A DNA stretch of 64,000 nt from Planotetraspora mira (GCF_016863275.1 NZ_BOOO01000014.1:24913-88912); one strand, 5' to 3'; counted from the stretch's first letter, positions 44,838 through 53,908 are shown. Translations and numbers: made by a program. Notes: generated from the sequence alone by a model not told the origin.

Positions 44838-45475
44838 TCGTGATGAGGGTCACTCCGCGTCCTGGCCCATTTCGCGAGCAGGGCCAGAGCGGCGGCGGAC
44901 GCCGACTCGGGTTCCGCGGTGTGGACGCACATGTACTGGTCGGGCTCCGCCAGCGTCAGGCCCTGGTAGTTGACGGAGAAGTCCCCGGCGATCGGGTGGC
45001 GGTAGTACTTGATTCCAGAGGGACGGTCGTGGACGTTGTGAACGGCCCACAGCCGGCGGAAGGGGTCACTGGCTGTCAGGAGTTCCTGGATCAGCTCGCG
45101 CAGTGCGGGGTCCTGAGGATGCCGGCCGACGCCGAACCGCAGCATGGCGGTGACGTCGCCCGACACGACGTCCCAGTTCCGGAGCAGCAGACGGCAACGC
45201 TCATCCAGGAAGGTGAGCTGCGCCAGGTTCCGATTCCGGGGCGGCCCGTCGTCCCACATCAGCAAGGCCCGATACAACCGGTTGGTGGCCAGGAAGTTCG
45301 TGTAGCGGCCGAGCACGCATGCCGGGGTGTCGCCGCGGTCGAGTGCGTCGAGCAACTGGTGGGTCGAGGGATGCACCGCCTGCACAACGGGGGTGTGGGT
45401 GTGGTCGAGAACGGGTCCGGCCGGGTCGAACAGGTGCTCGCGCTCGGCCTCGTTGAGCCGGAGCGCGCGGGCGAT
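44828..45475 (-). pseudogene. Truncated XRE/MmyB regulator (copy 2), HTH half lost
   Basis: Homology to copies 1 and 3 begins abruptly at IARALRLNEAEREHLF and runs to the same C-terminus (WARTRSDPHHDQK). About 75 N-terminal residues, the whole DNA-binding domain, are missing. The break lies 5 bases after the stop of copy 3, so the 5' part was deleted up to that stop. The longer open frame upstream is the antisense-like shadow of copy 3 and has no XRE sequence. If translated at all it would be a ligand domain without DNA binding. Confidence 0.85.
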
Positions 45476-45480
45476 TTGCT

Positions 45481-46347
45481 TCACTTTTGGCCGTGGCGAG
45501 GGTCGCTCCGCGTCTTGGCCCACTTCGCGATCAGCGTCAGAGCGTCGGCGGACGGAGACTTCTGCGCGGCGGTGGACATGCACAGGAACTGCTCGGGTTC
45601 TCCGGGGAGCCGCAGAATCTGGTAGTGGAGGGAGAAATCCCCAGCGATCGGATGGTGGTAGAGCTTGTTTCCCGAGGTGCTCTCGTAGACGTGGTGGGCG
45701 GCCCACACCCTCCGGAAATCCTCGTCGTGCAGCAACTCCCCGATCAGCTCGTTGAGCCTCGGCTCGCCGGGATTGCGCCCGACGGCGAAATGGAGGACGG
45801 CGGTGATGTCGGCCGCCACGTGCTCCCAGTCGCGATACAGATCGTGGGCGCTCGGGTCCAGGAAGCAGAATCTCGCGAGGTTGCCGCCACCGGCCTGCCT
45901 GTCGTCCGGCCAGTTCATCAGGGCCCTGAACGTCCGGTTGGCGAGCAGGACGTCCAGGCACTGGCTGAGCACGCACGCCGGGATGTCGGCGTGCTCCAGC
46001 GTCTCGATCAGTTCGTAGGTTATGGGCGGTACCCGCTGCCGGGCTCCCGCCTGGCCACGGATGGGGTTGAGGAGGGGGCTGGCCAGCGCGAACAGGTGAT
46101 CACGTTCGGTCTCGTTGAGCCGGAGCGCGCGGGCGATGGCGTCGAGCACCGCCGGTGAGGCGTTCTTGCTGCGGCCCTGCTCCAGCCGGGTGTAGTAGTC
46201 CACGCTGACGCCGGCGAGCCGGGCGAGTTCCTCGCGCCGAAGGCCGGGGACACGTCTGCGCGCGGAGGCCGCCGTCCCCGCATCCACGGGTTGGAGGCGG
46301 GCTCGGCGTGAGCGGAGGAAATCCCCCAGCCTCACGAGGCGGTCCAT
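45481..46347 (-). CDS. XRE-family regulator with MmyB-like ligand domain (copy 3)
   Basis: 288 residues. Same architecture as copy 1 (FLRSRRARL, LARLAGVSVDYYTRLEQGRSKNASPAVLDAIARALRL) and MmyB-like domain. ATG 46347 lacks an SD and has CATACT nine bases upstream, again leaderless-like. Tandem duplication gave copies 1-3. Confidence 0.9.
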   Translation of the reverse strand: MDRLVRLGDFLRSRRARLQPVDAGTAASARRRVPGLRREELARLAGVSVDYYTRLEQGRSKNASPAVLDAIARALRLNETERDHLFALASPLLNPIRGQAGARQRVPPITYELIETLEHADIPACVLSQCLDVLLANRTFRALMNWPDDRQAGGGNLARFCFLDPSAHDLYRDWEHVAADITAVLHFAVGRNPGEPRLNELIGELLHDEDFRRVWAAHHVYESTSGNKLYHHPIAGDFSLHYQILRLPGEPEQFLCMSTAAQKSPSADALTLIAKWAKTRSDPRHGQK

Positions 46348-46515
46348 ATGTCCAGTATGTGTCGCACCTCACTTTTCCATGCGTGGGGGGCCGAGGGTGG
46401 CCCTGGCGGTCCGTGTCTAGAGAGGGCCTGTTCAGGGGGGTAATTGGCCGCTTGGTGATGGTTGTCTGGAGGGTGGCAGACCGTAGGCAGGGCCCGACCG
46501 AGGAAGGAGCCACCG

Positions 46516-47541
46516 ATGACCGGCTCGATCCCACCGACAGACCGTGAGTGCGTCATCGGAGCACCTCCGGATCCTGCGGCGGCCGAGCCGCAGTGCCGGT
46601 TCGCCGCCGACGCCGCCCACGAACTCTGCACACCGGTGGCCGCGCTCCGCGTCGAGCTGGAGGAGGCCCGGCTTCACCCGGAGGAGACCGACCTGTGTGA
46701 GCTCCTCGATCGCGCGCTCGGGAACGTCGACCGGTTGCAGACGATCGTGACCGACCTGCTGACGCTCGCACGGGCCCAGTCCGCCGCACCCATCGACCGG
46801 CAGCGGGTCGATCTGGCGGAGCTGGTCCGCCTCGAGGTCTCGCGGCACGTGGATCGGTATGAGACGTCAGTGGTCCCTGTGGCGGACGGTGACGCCGGGG
46901 TCGTCGTCGACGTCGACCGCTTCCAGCTCCGCCGCGTGCTGGCGATCCTGCTGGACAACGCGTATCGGCATGCCCGGAGCTCGATCCGCGTTCAGGCGCG
47001 GTGGGACGGTGACGCGGCCGAGTTGTCCGTCACCGATGACGGCAGGGGGATCGCCGTCGCGGATCGCGAGCGGATCTTCCAGCCTTTCGCCCGGCTCGAC
47101 GCCGCCCGCGACCGTCGTAACGGCGGGGCGGGACTCGGCTTGGCGATCGCCATGGAGATCGTCAGAACTCATGGGGGGACCTTGGATGTGGACGACGCGG
47201 CCGCGGGTGGTGCCCGCTTCGTCGTCCGGCTCCCCGCCGCCGTCTCGCCGGAGGAGGAGCGGCTTTCCAGGGACCGGGTGGAATCCCGGCTCGAAGCCCG
47301 GCTGGAGGAGCGGATCGGCGCCGTTCCCGAGTGTGGTCCCGGCCGCCCCGATCGCACGTTCGAGGGTCTGCTGGGGCGCGGAGCCCGGAGCAGGTGGGGG
47401 CACAGGTGCGGGGCCGCGATCCGTCACTCCTATCGTGCCGGACACGAATGCCCCCGGTGCCGGCGTCCCGAGGGTGCGGTCGCCCGCGAAGCCTCTGTCG
47501 GAGACATGCGCGGTCCCCCTGGTGCGGTCTTCCGCCGCTGA
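46516..47541 (+). CDS. Soluble histidine kinase lacking membrane and HAMP parts
   Basis: 341 residues from ATG 46516 with AAGGAG 8 bases upstream. It starts almost directly with the H-box FAADAAHELCTPVAALRVELEEARLHPEETDL, paralogous to that of the kinase at 35578. HATPase follows (LLDNAYRH, DDGRGI, GAGLGLAIA). No TM helix. The C-terminal about 90 residues are Arg-rich with a Cys/His cluster (RCGAAIRH, HECPRCRR) not seen in other kinases. No regulator is nearby. Confidence 0.8.
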   Translation: MTGSIPPTDRECVIGAPPDPAAAEPQCRFAADAAHELCTPVAALRVELEEARLHPEETDLCELLDRALGNVDRLQTIVTDLLTLARAQSAAPIDRQRVDLAELVRLEVSRHVDRYETSVVPVADGDAGVVVDVDRFQLRRVLAILLDNAYRHARSSIRVQARWDGDAAELSVTDDGRGIAVADRERIFQPFARLDAARDRRNGGAGLGLAIAMEIVRTHGGTLDVDDAAAGGARFVVRLPAAVSPEEERLSRDRVESRLEARLEERIGAVPECGPGRPDRTFEGLLGRGARSRWGHRCGAAIRHSYRAGHECPRCRRPEGAVAREASVGDMRGPPGAVFRR

Positions 47542-47605
47542 CAGCGGAAGCCCGCGTCGCCGGGACGACGCAGGCTCCACCCGAACCTCTGGGCCCTGTG
47601 TGCCT

Positions 47606-49936
47606 CTACGGGTAGTTGACCAAGGGGGATTCGAGGTGCGAAGAGTTGGCCGCGTCGCCGGTGTTGTTGATGACGCGGCTGATCGTTCCCGTACCGCCGA
47701 GCGAGACGGTGATCAAGCTGTGGAATCTCACGTTCGGCGTGTTCGGCACCTCGAAGGAGCGCGCCTCGACCACGCTCGGATTCACGTTGAAGTACGCGTA
47801 GCTGCCGAGCCCCCATGCCTCGTGGCTGGTGACCGAATTGCCCACCTTGTAGGCCGCCCAGCCCTGGGTGGAGCCGTTCATCCAGGCTGACTGGTTGGGC
47901 GGGTCGTAGGGGAGCTCGTTCTGGAAGAAGTACGTCCGGCCGCCGTTGCCATTCCAGATCACCTGATACTTCTGGTAATGCTCGACGAACAGGCCGTACA
48001 TCGTGACGTTGTCGCCGTTCACGATCAGCCCGGTGTCGGCGGGGTTGACCGTCCAGCCGACCGTGCCGGGGTGGGAGTTGTCCGAGTGGTCGGCCCGCCA
48101 CAACCACATGTGGTCGCCGATCACGTCGGAGCTGTTGATCACGAGACTCTGGGTGGCCTTGCCCGCGATGGGTCCGCCGATGCGGAAGAACACGTCGTGC
48201 AGCGACGTCGGGTTGGCCGCGTGGCTCTGCGCCGAACCGGAAGGACCGACCTGCATCAGCAGTGGCGAGTTGGTCGTGCCCGCCTCGATGAGGAGGCCGG
48301 CCACCTTCACCCCGTCGACGTCCGCCACGGACATGGCCATGACGCCGTTGTCGGCCTGGAGCGTGGCGAGTCCGAGTCCGAGCACCACCGTGTTGGCCCG
48401 GGTCACCCTGATCGTGTCGGTGAGGTGGTAGATGCCGGGGGTGAACAGCAGGTTCTTGCCCTGGGCGAGCGCGGCGTTGATGTCGGCGGCGGAGTTGCCC
48501 GGCTTGGCGATGAAGAACTGGTCGATCGGGATCGAGGAGCCGGCCGACGTTCCCGCGGTCCAGGTCGCGCCTTGGGCGTTGGTCCGCAGCGCGGGCACGA
48601 AGACCTGGTAGGCGCCCGTCTGGTCGACGTACAGGAACGGCTTCTCACGCACCACCGGCGTCGTGCCGAGCGTGGTGTACGACGGGTTGGGGAAGGTGGT
48701 GCCGGGAGCGCCGGGTACGCCCGCGAAGACGATGTTCCAGTTTTCGCCGGTCCAGCTGCCGATCTGGGAGTTACGCGTCAGCCACTGCTGCTGGCTGCCG
48801 GAATTGACCTGCCCGTCGATCTTCGAGTCGGACATGAAGCCGCCGCTGGACCATCCGCCGTCGTCGAGCCGGAGGTTGCCCCGCACGTGCATCCTGCGGT
48901 ACGGCGCAGCCTGCGAGACGGCCCACCTGTCGGTGCCAGACGGCGGGTTGACTGAGAGGTTCTCCGCGCCCCGCCAGAAGTTCTGGGTCGCGTTGCCCTG
49001 GAACCAGTCGGCCTCGACGTGCACGCCGCCGTTGATGGTGACGTTGTCGGGGGACATGCCGAGACCGAGGACCTGCGTGTAGAAGCCCACGTTGACGTCG
49101 ACGTTGTAGGAGCCGGGCCGGAACAGCAGCGCGTAGCGGTTGTTGCCGAACTGGTTGCTCTGCTGCTGGCCGAACACGGAGTTCAGCCTGCTCTGGATGG
49201 TCGAGGCGGGCATCGACGGGTCGAAGACGGAGACGTTCGGCCCGAGGTCGGGAGTGCCGGGGGGCGGCGGGGGAGTCGAGGGGGTTCCCATGGTGAAAGA
49301 CTGCGCCGCCGTTCCGTTGCAGGTGTACTGCCCGAGCTGAACGCTGTCGGCGGTGGAGGCGGCGGGCACGTCCAGGCACTTGCCGCTGTTGCGGTTGACG
49401 AAGTGGTAGGCGCCGCCCGCCTCCTCCACGGGCTGCCACTGCTGGTTGTTGCCGCCGCTGTAGCTCCACAGCTGGATGGGGGCGTTGTCGGCGGCGGAGA
49501 CGTTGGTGACGTCCCAGGCCTGGGCGGTGTTCGTGCTCACGTTGACGCGGTAGTAGCCGCCGCTGGTCGCCTGGAACTGCCACAGCTGGGCGCCGGTCCC
49601 GTTGCAGGCGTACTGCTGCACGGCCGTGCCGTTGGCGGTGGCGGCGGCCCGTGCGTCCACGCACTTGCCGCTGCCGACGTTGACCACAGTGGTGAAGCCG
49701 GTGGGTACGGCGGCCGCCTTCGCGACGGCGGTGGTGCCGGCGGTGATGCGGGCAGTGGTCCCGGCGGTGGTGCCGGTCACGGTGCGGGCGGTGGTGCCGG
49801 TCACGGCGCCGGCGCTCGGGGCCACCGCGAGTGTCAGTGCGGAGGCGGCCAGCGTAGCCAGGACCGGGATGAAGAGCCGGTGCCGGCGGCGGGGAGGGGG
49901 ATGGATGAGGCCGGTGTCGTCGCGTCCCAGAGTCAC
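47606..49936 (-). CDS. Secreted RICIN (CBM13) + beta-helix protein
   Basis: 776 residues from GTG 49936, with GAGGAG about six bases upstream. Signal peptide (to about residue 45), Thr/Ala repeat, one RICIN beta-trefoil (about 75-205; GKCVDARAAAT, GKCLDVPAAST, QLWSYSGGNNQQWQP), Pro linker, then a large right-handed beta-helix-like domain (about 225-776; RLNSVFG, LGLGMSPDNVTINGGV). The layout is like secreted carbohydrate-active proteins of streptomycetes, often annotated as coagulation-factor-type or GH55/pectate-lyase-like. Substrate unknown. Confidence 0.85.
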   Translation of the reverse strand: MTLGRDDTGLIHPPPRRRHRLFIPVLATLAASALTLAVAPSAGAVTGTTARTVTGTTAGTTARITAGTTAVAKAAAVPTGFTTVVNVGSGKCVDARAAATANGTAVQQYACNGTGAQLWQFQATSGGYYRVNVSTNTAQAWDVTNVSAADNAPIQLWSYSGGNNQQWQPVEEAGGAYHFVNRNSGKCLDVPAASTADSVQLGQYTCNGTAAQSFTMGTPSTPPPPPGTPDLGPNVSVFDPSMPASTIQSRLNSVFGQQQSNQFGNNRYALLFRPGSYNVDVNVGFYTQVLGLGMSPDNVTINGGVHVEADWFQGNATQNFWRGAENLSVNPPSGTDRWAVSQAAPYRRMHVRGNLRLDDGGWSSGGFMSDSKIDGQVNSGSQQQWLTRNSQIGSWTGENWNIVFAGVPGAPGTTFPNPSYTTLGTTPVVREKPFLYVDQTGAYQVFVPALRTNAQGATWTAGTSAGSSIPIDQFFIAKPGNSAADINAALAQGKNLLFTPGIYHLTDTIRVTRANTVVLGLGLATLQADNGVMAMSVADVDGVKVAGLLIEAGTTNSPLLMQVGPSGSAQSHAANPTSLHDVFFRIGGPIAGKATQSLVINSSDVIGDHMWLWRADHSDNSHPGTVGWTVNPADTGLIVNGDNVTMYGLFVEHYQKYQVIWNGNGGRTYFFQNELPYDPPNQSAWMNGSTQGWAAYKVGNSVTSHEAWGLGSYAYFNVNPSVVEARSFEVPNTPNVRFHSLITVSLGGTGTISRVINNTGDAANSSHLESPLVNYP

Positions 49937-50176
49937 GAGATCTCCTCTTGCCGCGGTACGCCCCGCAGTCCGGTGCGCACATGGCGGACGTCGTGCTTCG
50001 CCCGTCCGCGGGCGGCAGGAGACGCCCACGGACGGGTGCGGTCGGTGAAGCCCTGAGCTGGTGAAGCCTTCTGAGTAGGTGAAGCCCTCTGAAAGGCAGG
50101 CGAATCACCGCCCGGGTGCGCCGTCCGGGCGGGCGGGTACGGCGGCGCCCGGCTTGTGGCCAGGCCGCCGCCGGGA

Positions 50177-50205
50177 AACGTATTACTGTAAAGTTTCTTT
50201 GTCAA
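50177..50205 (-). promoter_or_regulatory. Consensus-like vegetative promoter for the RICIN gene
   Basis: On the minus strand TTGACA (50200-50205), exactly 17 bp, then TACGTT (50177-50182). The region is AT-rich against a GC-rich surround. Transcription from it would make a leader of about 230 bases before the GTG at 49936. Confidence 0.6.
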
Positions 50206-50293
50206 TAGGCCTGTCAAGTCCCTGTGACAGGCGGTTCCTGCGTTCTGGTGAGGACGACGACGGGGATGACCCTGTCGGTCTGCCCGTGCCTGG

Positions 50294-50817
50294 TCAGCTC
50301 AGCAGGCCGGCCTGCCCCGCCTCGTGGCGGAGCCGTTCGCGATGGTCGGGATGGGCGATCTCGATGAGCGCTCTCGCGCGCGCCGACAGGCTTCTGCCGC
50401 GCAACTCGGCGACACCGTGCTCGGTCACGACCTTGTCGACGGTGTTCTTCAGCGTGGTCACGACGCTGCCCGGCGTGAGCCGTACGTTGATCCTTCCCAG
50501 TCCGGCGCTCGTGGTCGAGTGCAGCACCAGGAACACCTGGCCGCCCTCGGAGTACTGCACGCCCCGGGCGAAGTCGGTCTGGCCGCCCGAGCCGGACCAG
50601 TAGCGCCCGGCGATGGTCTCGCTGGCGACCTGGCCCATGAGGTCGACCTCACTGGTGGCGTTGATCGAGACGAAGTTCGGCTCCCTGGCGATGACGCGCG
50701 GGTCGTTGACCCACGCGGCCGGCAACATCGACACGGCCTCGTCTCGCCGAGCCCGATGGGCACGATCACGTCCGCGCCGGGCGGGATTTGGTCGAGCACA
50801 TCGGCGGGCTGGTTCAC
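50294..50817 (-). pseudogene. CoA-transferase/acetyl-CoA hydrolase family gene with large internal deletion
   Basis: Starts at GTG 50817 (NQPADVLDQIPPGADVIVPIGLGE), the N-terminus of a CoA-transferase of the acetyl-CoA hydrolase family. After about 25 codons the frame jumps directly into the family C-terminus (DEAVSMLPAAWVNDPRV ... FVSINATSEVDLMGQVASETI ... VVTEHGVAELRG ... AGLLS) in another frame. Around 270-350 residues are missing between them (whole proteins are near 430-520). It lies downstream of the lyase and hydratase genes and was probably the pathway CoA-transferase. Confidence 0.85.
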
Positions 50818-50880
50818 GACTCGTCCCTGGTTCACGACTCGTCGCTGGTTCACGACTCCTCGCTGTTCACGACTCCTCCT
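50811..50880. repeat. 18-bp tandem repeat at the lyase/CoA-transferase junction
   Basis: Four near-identical 18-bp units (plus strand CTGGTTCACGACTCGTCG; last unit 1 bp shorter). On the minus strand each unit contains GAGTCGTGAACCAG, which holds the lyase stop (TGA) and the CoA-transferase start (GTG AAC CAG) overlapped as GTGA. The repeat therefore multiplies a stop/start junction, and the units stay in frame for the downstream gene. Confidence 0.85.
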
Positions 50881-51637
50881 GGGCGAGCAGGCGGTGGGCC
50901 AGTTCGAGCCGCGGCTTGTCGATCATCTGGCCGTCGACGCGTACGGCCCCGCCGCCCGTGGCCGCCTCGACGACCCGGCGTGCCCAGTCGAGTTCGGCGT
51001 CGGTCACGGAGAACGCCCGGTTGACCGGCTCGACCTGACGCGGGTGCAGGCAGAACTTGCCGGCGAAGCCGAGCCGGCGGGCGCGCCGCGCGTCGGCTGC
51101 CGTCCGCGCCGGATCGGACAGGTCGGTCGTCACCCCGTCGATCGGCGCGGCGATCCCGTGGGCCCGGGATACCACCACCAGACGGGACCGCGCATACAGG
51201 AGATCCTCGTCCGTGGCGCCGATGTCGAGGCTGAAGTCGACGTTGCCGAAGGCCAGCCGTACCGTCGCCGGATGCGCCGCGATGAGCGCGGCGTTCTCGA
51301 GGCCGGCGGCCGTCTCCACGAGTGCGATCACCGGGACGCCGAGCCCCTCGAGGTCCGCCGGCCCCTCCACCTTGGGAAGGAAGACGCCGAGCAGACCGGG
51401 ACGGCCGGCGATCGCGGCCATGTCGTCGTCATGCCATGCGGTGTCCACGCCGTTGACCCGCACGTATGCCCCGTGCCAGCCCAAAGCGTCCGCGACGGCG
51501 GTCCTCGCCGCCGTCTTGCTCTGCGGGGCGACCGCGTCCTCGAGGTCGAGGATGCCGACGTCGGCGCCGCTCGCCGCCGCCTTCGCGAACCGGTCCGGGC
51601 GATCGCCGGGTGTGAACAGCCAGGAGCGCGTTCTCAT
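50867..51637 (-). CDS. HpcH/HpaI-CitE-type CoA-ester lyase
   Basis: 256 residues. CitE motifs RSWLFTPGDRPDRFAKA, DLEDAV (Mg site), RVNGVDT, VETAAGLENA, FGNVDFSLDIG and CLHPRQVEPVNRAF. It is of citramalyl-CoA/malyl-CoA lyase type. Coupled to the hydratase by a 4-bp overlap. It ends inside the tandem repeat. With the neighbours it suggests an itaconate or C5-dicarboxylate CoA route (inference). Confidence 0.9.
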   Translation of the reverse strand: MRTRSWLFTPGDRPDRFAKAAASGADVGILDLEDAVAPQSKTAARTAVADALGWHGAYVRVNGVDTAWHDDDMAAIAGRPGLLGVFLPKVEGPADLEGLGVPVIALVETAAGLENAALIAAHPATVRLAFGNVDFSLDIGATDEDLLYARSRLVVVSRAHGIAAPIDGVTTDLSDPARTAADARRARRLGFAGKFCLHPRQVEPVNRAFSVTDAELDWARRVVEAATGGGAVRVDGQMIDKPRLELAHRLLAQEES

Positions 51638-52179
51638 GATCGGCCCACCGCCCGGAGCGCCTGCTCGTCCCAGACCGGCCGTACGGCCGTCACGTCGGGC
51701 CCGTGGCCGCGCCGGTAGACCATCATGGTCCGCTCGAAGACGATGACGATCTCACCGCGCTGGTTGAAGCCGACGGTGCGAACGGTCACGATCCCCACAC
51801 CCGGACGCGACCGCGACTGTCTGAGCGCGAGCACCTCCGACTGCGAGTAGATCGTGTCGCCCTCGAACACCGGATGCGGCAGCCGTACCTTGTCCCAGCC
51901 GAGGTTGGCCATGACGTGCTGGGACACGTCCGTCACGCTCTGGCCGGTGACCAGCGCCAGGGTGAATGTCGAGTCCACCAGCCTCTGGCCGAACTCGGTT
52001 TGCGAGGCGTAGTGCGCGTCGAAGTGGATCGGCATCGTGTTCTGGGTCAGGAGAGTCGTCCAGACGTTGTCCGTGGCGGTGATCGTCCGTCCGAGCGGGT
52101 GCCGGTACACGTCGCCGACCGCGAAATCCTCGAAGTACCTGCCCGACCACGAGACCTTCTCCGTGGATTCGGTGGTCAT
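51634..52179 (-). CDS. MaoC-family dehydratase/hydratase
   Basis: 181 residues. Hot-dog fold hydratase with ITATDNVWTTLLTQNTMPIHFD containing the catalytic Asp/His pair, and an HPVFEGDTIYSQSEV segment. It is of the mesaconyl-/itaconyl-CoA hydratase type. First gene of a three-gene operon with the lyase and the broken CoA-transferase, the order expected of itaconate-degradation-like clusters (hydratase, lyase, CoA-transferase). Confidence 0.9.
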   Translation of the reverse strand: MTTESTEKVSWSGRYFEDFAVGDVYRHPLGRTITATDNVWTTLLTQNTMPIHFDAHYASQTEFGQRLVDSTFTLALVTGQSVTDVSQHVMANLGWDKVRLPHPVFEGDTIYSQSEVLALRQSRSRPGVGIVTVRTVGFNQRGEIVIVFERTMMVYRRGHGPDVTAVRPVWDEQALRAVGRS

Positions 52180-52512
52180 GTCGTCTGCCCTTCCCCTCGG
52201 CGATGTCCCTCCTTCCAGTCTGGCGAGGCTCTGCTGGGGGGTTCGTCCCGGGTGACCCGGTAGCTCTCTTATTCGCGTATTAGGGGAAGAGGGATTATTT
52301 GTCCGGCAGGTCGGTCGGGTGTGATTTACGAAAATTCCGATTTAGTGTAGAACTCGCTGTTTCTCATTATCCTGCCGCCTATTTACTTTCTTCTGATGCC
52401 TCGCACCGTGTTGCCGCCTCTTCGGCCGGGTATTCGTGACTCAAATCCCTTCTCTATCAATTCAACTGGAAACGCTGATTTATCGGACATCTACCTGAAT
52501 GGGGAAAGGTAC
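52180..52512. other. AT-rich divergent promoter region
   Basis: No gene is supported between the hydratase and mntH starts. Bases about 52264-52500 are strongly AT-rich for this genome (for example GTGATTTACGAAAATTCCG and TTCTCATTATCC), a likely promoter or metal-regulator zone for mntH. No clear DtxR/MntR box was found. An open frame back to ATG 52396 exists but codes for no conserved sequence. Confidence 0.5.
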
Positions 52513-53826
52513 GTGATCGTTCGCAGCAGCACCGCGGTACCTGGATCGTCCACGGGCGACCGCCTCGCGGCACCCGGATCGTCCACGGGCGACCGCCCCG
52601 CGGCGCCGAGAACGGCTTCGCGGGTCGCACCGATACTCGGCCCCGCCTTCGTGGCCGCGATCGCCTATGTCGACCCGGGAAACGTGGCCACCAACCTGAC
52701 GGCGGGAGCGACGTACGGCTATCTGCTCGTCTGGGTGGTCGTGATGGCCAGCCTGGTGGCGATCCTCGTCCAGTTCCAGGCGGCGAAGCTCGGCACGGCC
52801 ACAGGCAAGAGCCTGCCCCAGTTGTGCCGCGAACGGCTCCCCCGGTGGGGGACCCGGTTGCTCTGGGTCCAGGCCGAAGTGGTCGTGCTGGCCACCGATC
52901 TCGCCGAGTTCGTCGGCGCCGCCATCGGGATGCGCCTGCTGTTCGGGATGCCGGTGGCGATGTCGGCGGCCGTGACCGCGGTGGTGTCGCTGCTGCTGCT
53001 GGAACTGCGGCGGCAGGGCCGTACCCGCCGATTCGAGCTGATGAGCGCCGCCGCGCTGCTGCTGGTGGGTACGGGCATCGGCTACGACATCCTCGTGGTC
53101 GGAAACCAGTCGGCCGCGGGGCTCGCCGGAGGGCTCCTGCCGGGCTTCCACGGCGCGGACTCACTGGTGCTGGCCATGGGCATCGTCGGGGCGACCGTCA
53201 TGCCGCACGCCGTCTACCTGCACTCCGCCCTGGTCCAGGGGCGGGGCCTGTCGGCGGAGGCGGCCAGGAGAGACCCCGGACTGGTGCGCCGCGCCCTGCG
53301 GCTGGACTGCGTGCTCGCCCTCGGGATCGCCACGGTGGTCAACGTGTCGATGATCGCTCTGGGCGCCGGACTGGGAGCGGCGACGGGCGGGTCCTGGACC
53401 GGCGACCTGGTCGCCGCGCACGGGGAACTGGCGAGCAGGATCGGCGGCCTCGCCGCGCTGGCGTTCGCCGTGGCGCTGCTGTCCTCGGGGATCTCCTCCT
53501 CCGGCGTCGGGACGCTGGCCGGCGACGTGGTGATGCACGGATTCCTCGGGTGGCGGGTGCCCGCGCACGTACGGCGGATCGTGACGATGGCCCCGGCCGT
53601 CCTCGCGCTCACTCTCGGCGTTCCGCTGACCGGCCTGCTGGTCGCCAGTCAGGTGGTGATCTCGCTGGGCGTGCCGGTGGCCTTGTTCCTGCTGGTCTGG
53701 TTCTGCCGGGACCGCTCGCTGATGGGCCCGCTCGTCAACGCACCGCTGACCACCCGGATCGCGGGAGCGACGGGCGCTGTCGTCGCCGGTCTCGGTGTCT
53801 GCCTGCCGTTCACGCTCTTCTTCTGA
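52513..53826 (+). CDS. mntH: Nramp-family Mn2+/Fe2+ transporter
   Basis: About 437 residues from GTG 52513 (AAAGG a few bases upstream); longer frame to 52396 is unlikely. Nramp signatures DPGNVATNLTAGA in TM1 and MPHAVYLHSAL in TM6, with about 11 TM helices. Early residues contain a repeated APGSSTGDR/AAPGSSTGDR. It imports Mn2+ with protons. The next gene encodes a Mn-dependent oxalate decarboxylase. Confidence 0.92.
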   Translation: MIVRSSTAVPGSSTGDRLAAPGSSTGDRPAAPRTASRVAPILGPAFVAAIAYVDPGNVATNLTAGATYGYLLVWVVVMASLVAILVQFQAAKLGTATGKSLPQLCRERLPRWGTRLLWVQAEVVVLATDLAEFVGAAIGMRLLFGMPVAMSAAVTAVVSLLLLELRRQGRTRRFELMSAAALLLVGTGIGYDILVVGNQSAAGLAGGLLPGFHGADSLVLAMGIVGATVMPHAVYLHSALVQGRGLSAEAARRDPGLVRRALRLDCVLALGIATVVNVSMIALGAGLGAATGGSWTGDLVAAHGELASRIGGLAALAFAVALLSSGISSSGVGTLAGDVVMHGFLGWRVPAHVRRIVTMAPAVLALTLGVPLTGLLVASQVVISLGVPVALFLLVWFCRDRSLMGPLVNAPLTTRIAGATGAVVAGLGVCLPFTLFF

Positions 53827-53836
53827 GGCCTGAGGG

Positions 53837-53908
53837 CACTGTCCCGCTGCTTTTCCCGCGCACTGTCCTGTTCGTTTTCCCGCGCACTGTCCCGCTCGTT
53901 TTGCCGCA
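53837..53908. repeat. 24-bp tandem repeats between mntH and oxdC
   Basis: Three copies beginning CACTGTCC at 53837, 53861 and 53885 (24-bp period, consensus about CACTGTCCCGCTCGTTTTCC), followed by a decayed stretch of GTTGTCC/CGTCGTCC words to about 53945. They fill the gap between mntH and the decarboxylase gene. Confidence 0.85.

Noticed and set aside
45475..45976. Continuous reading of copy 2 XRE gene through 45976
   Set aside because: The extra N-terminal region is the shifted frame of copy 3 with Arg-rich nonsense composition and no HTH.
49933..50217. Small ORF in the RICIN gene leader
   Set aside because: It has no SD and low-complexity Pro/Ser composition; the region is better read as a leader after the promoter at 50177-50205.
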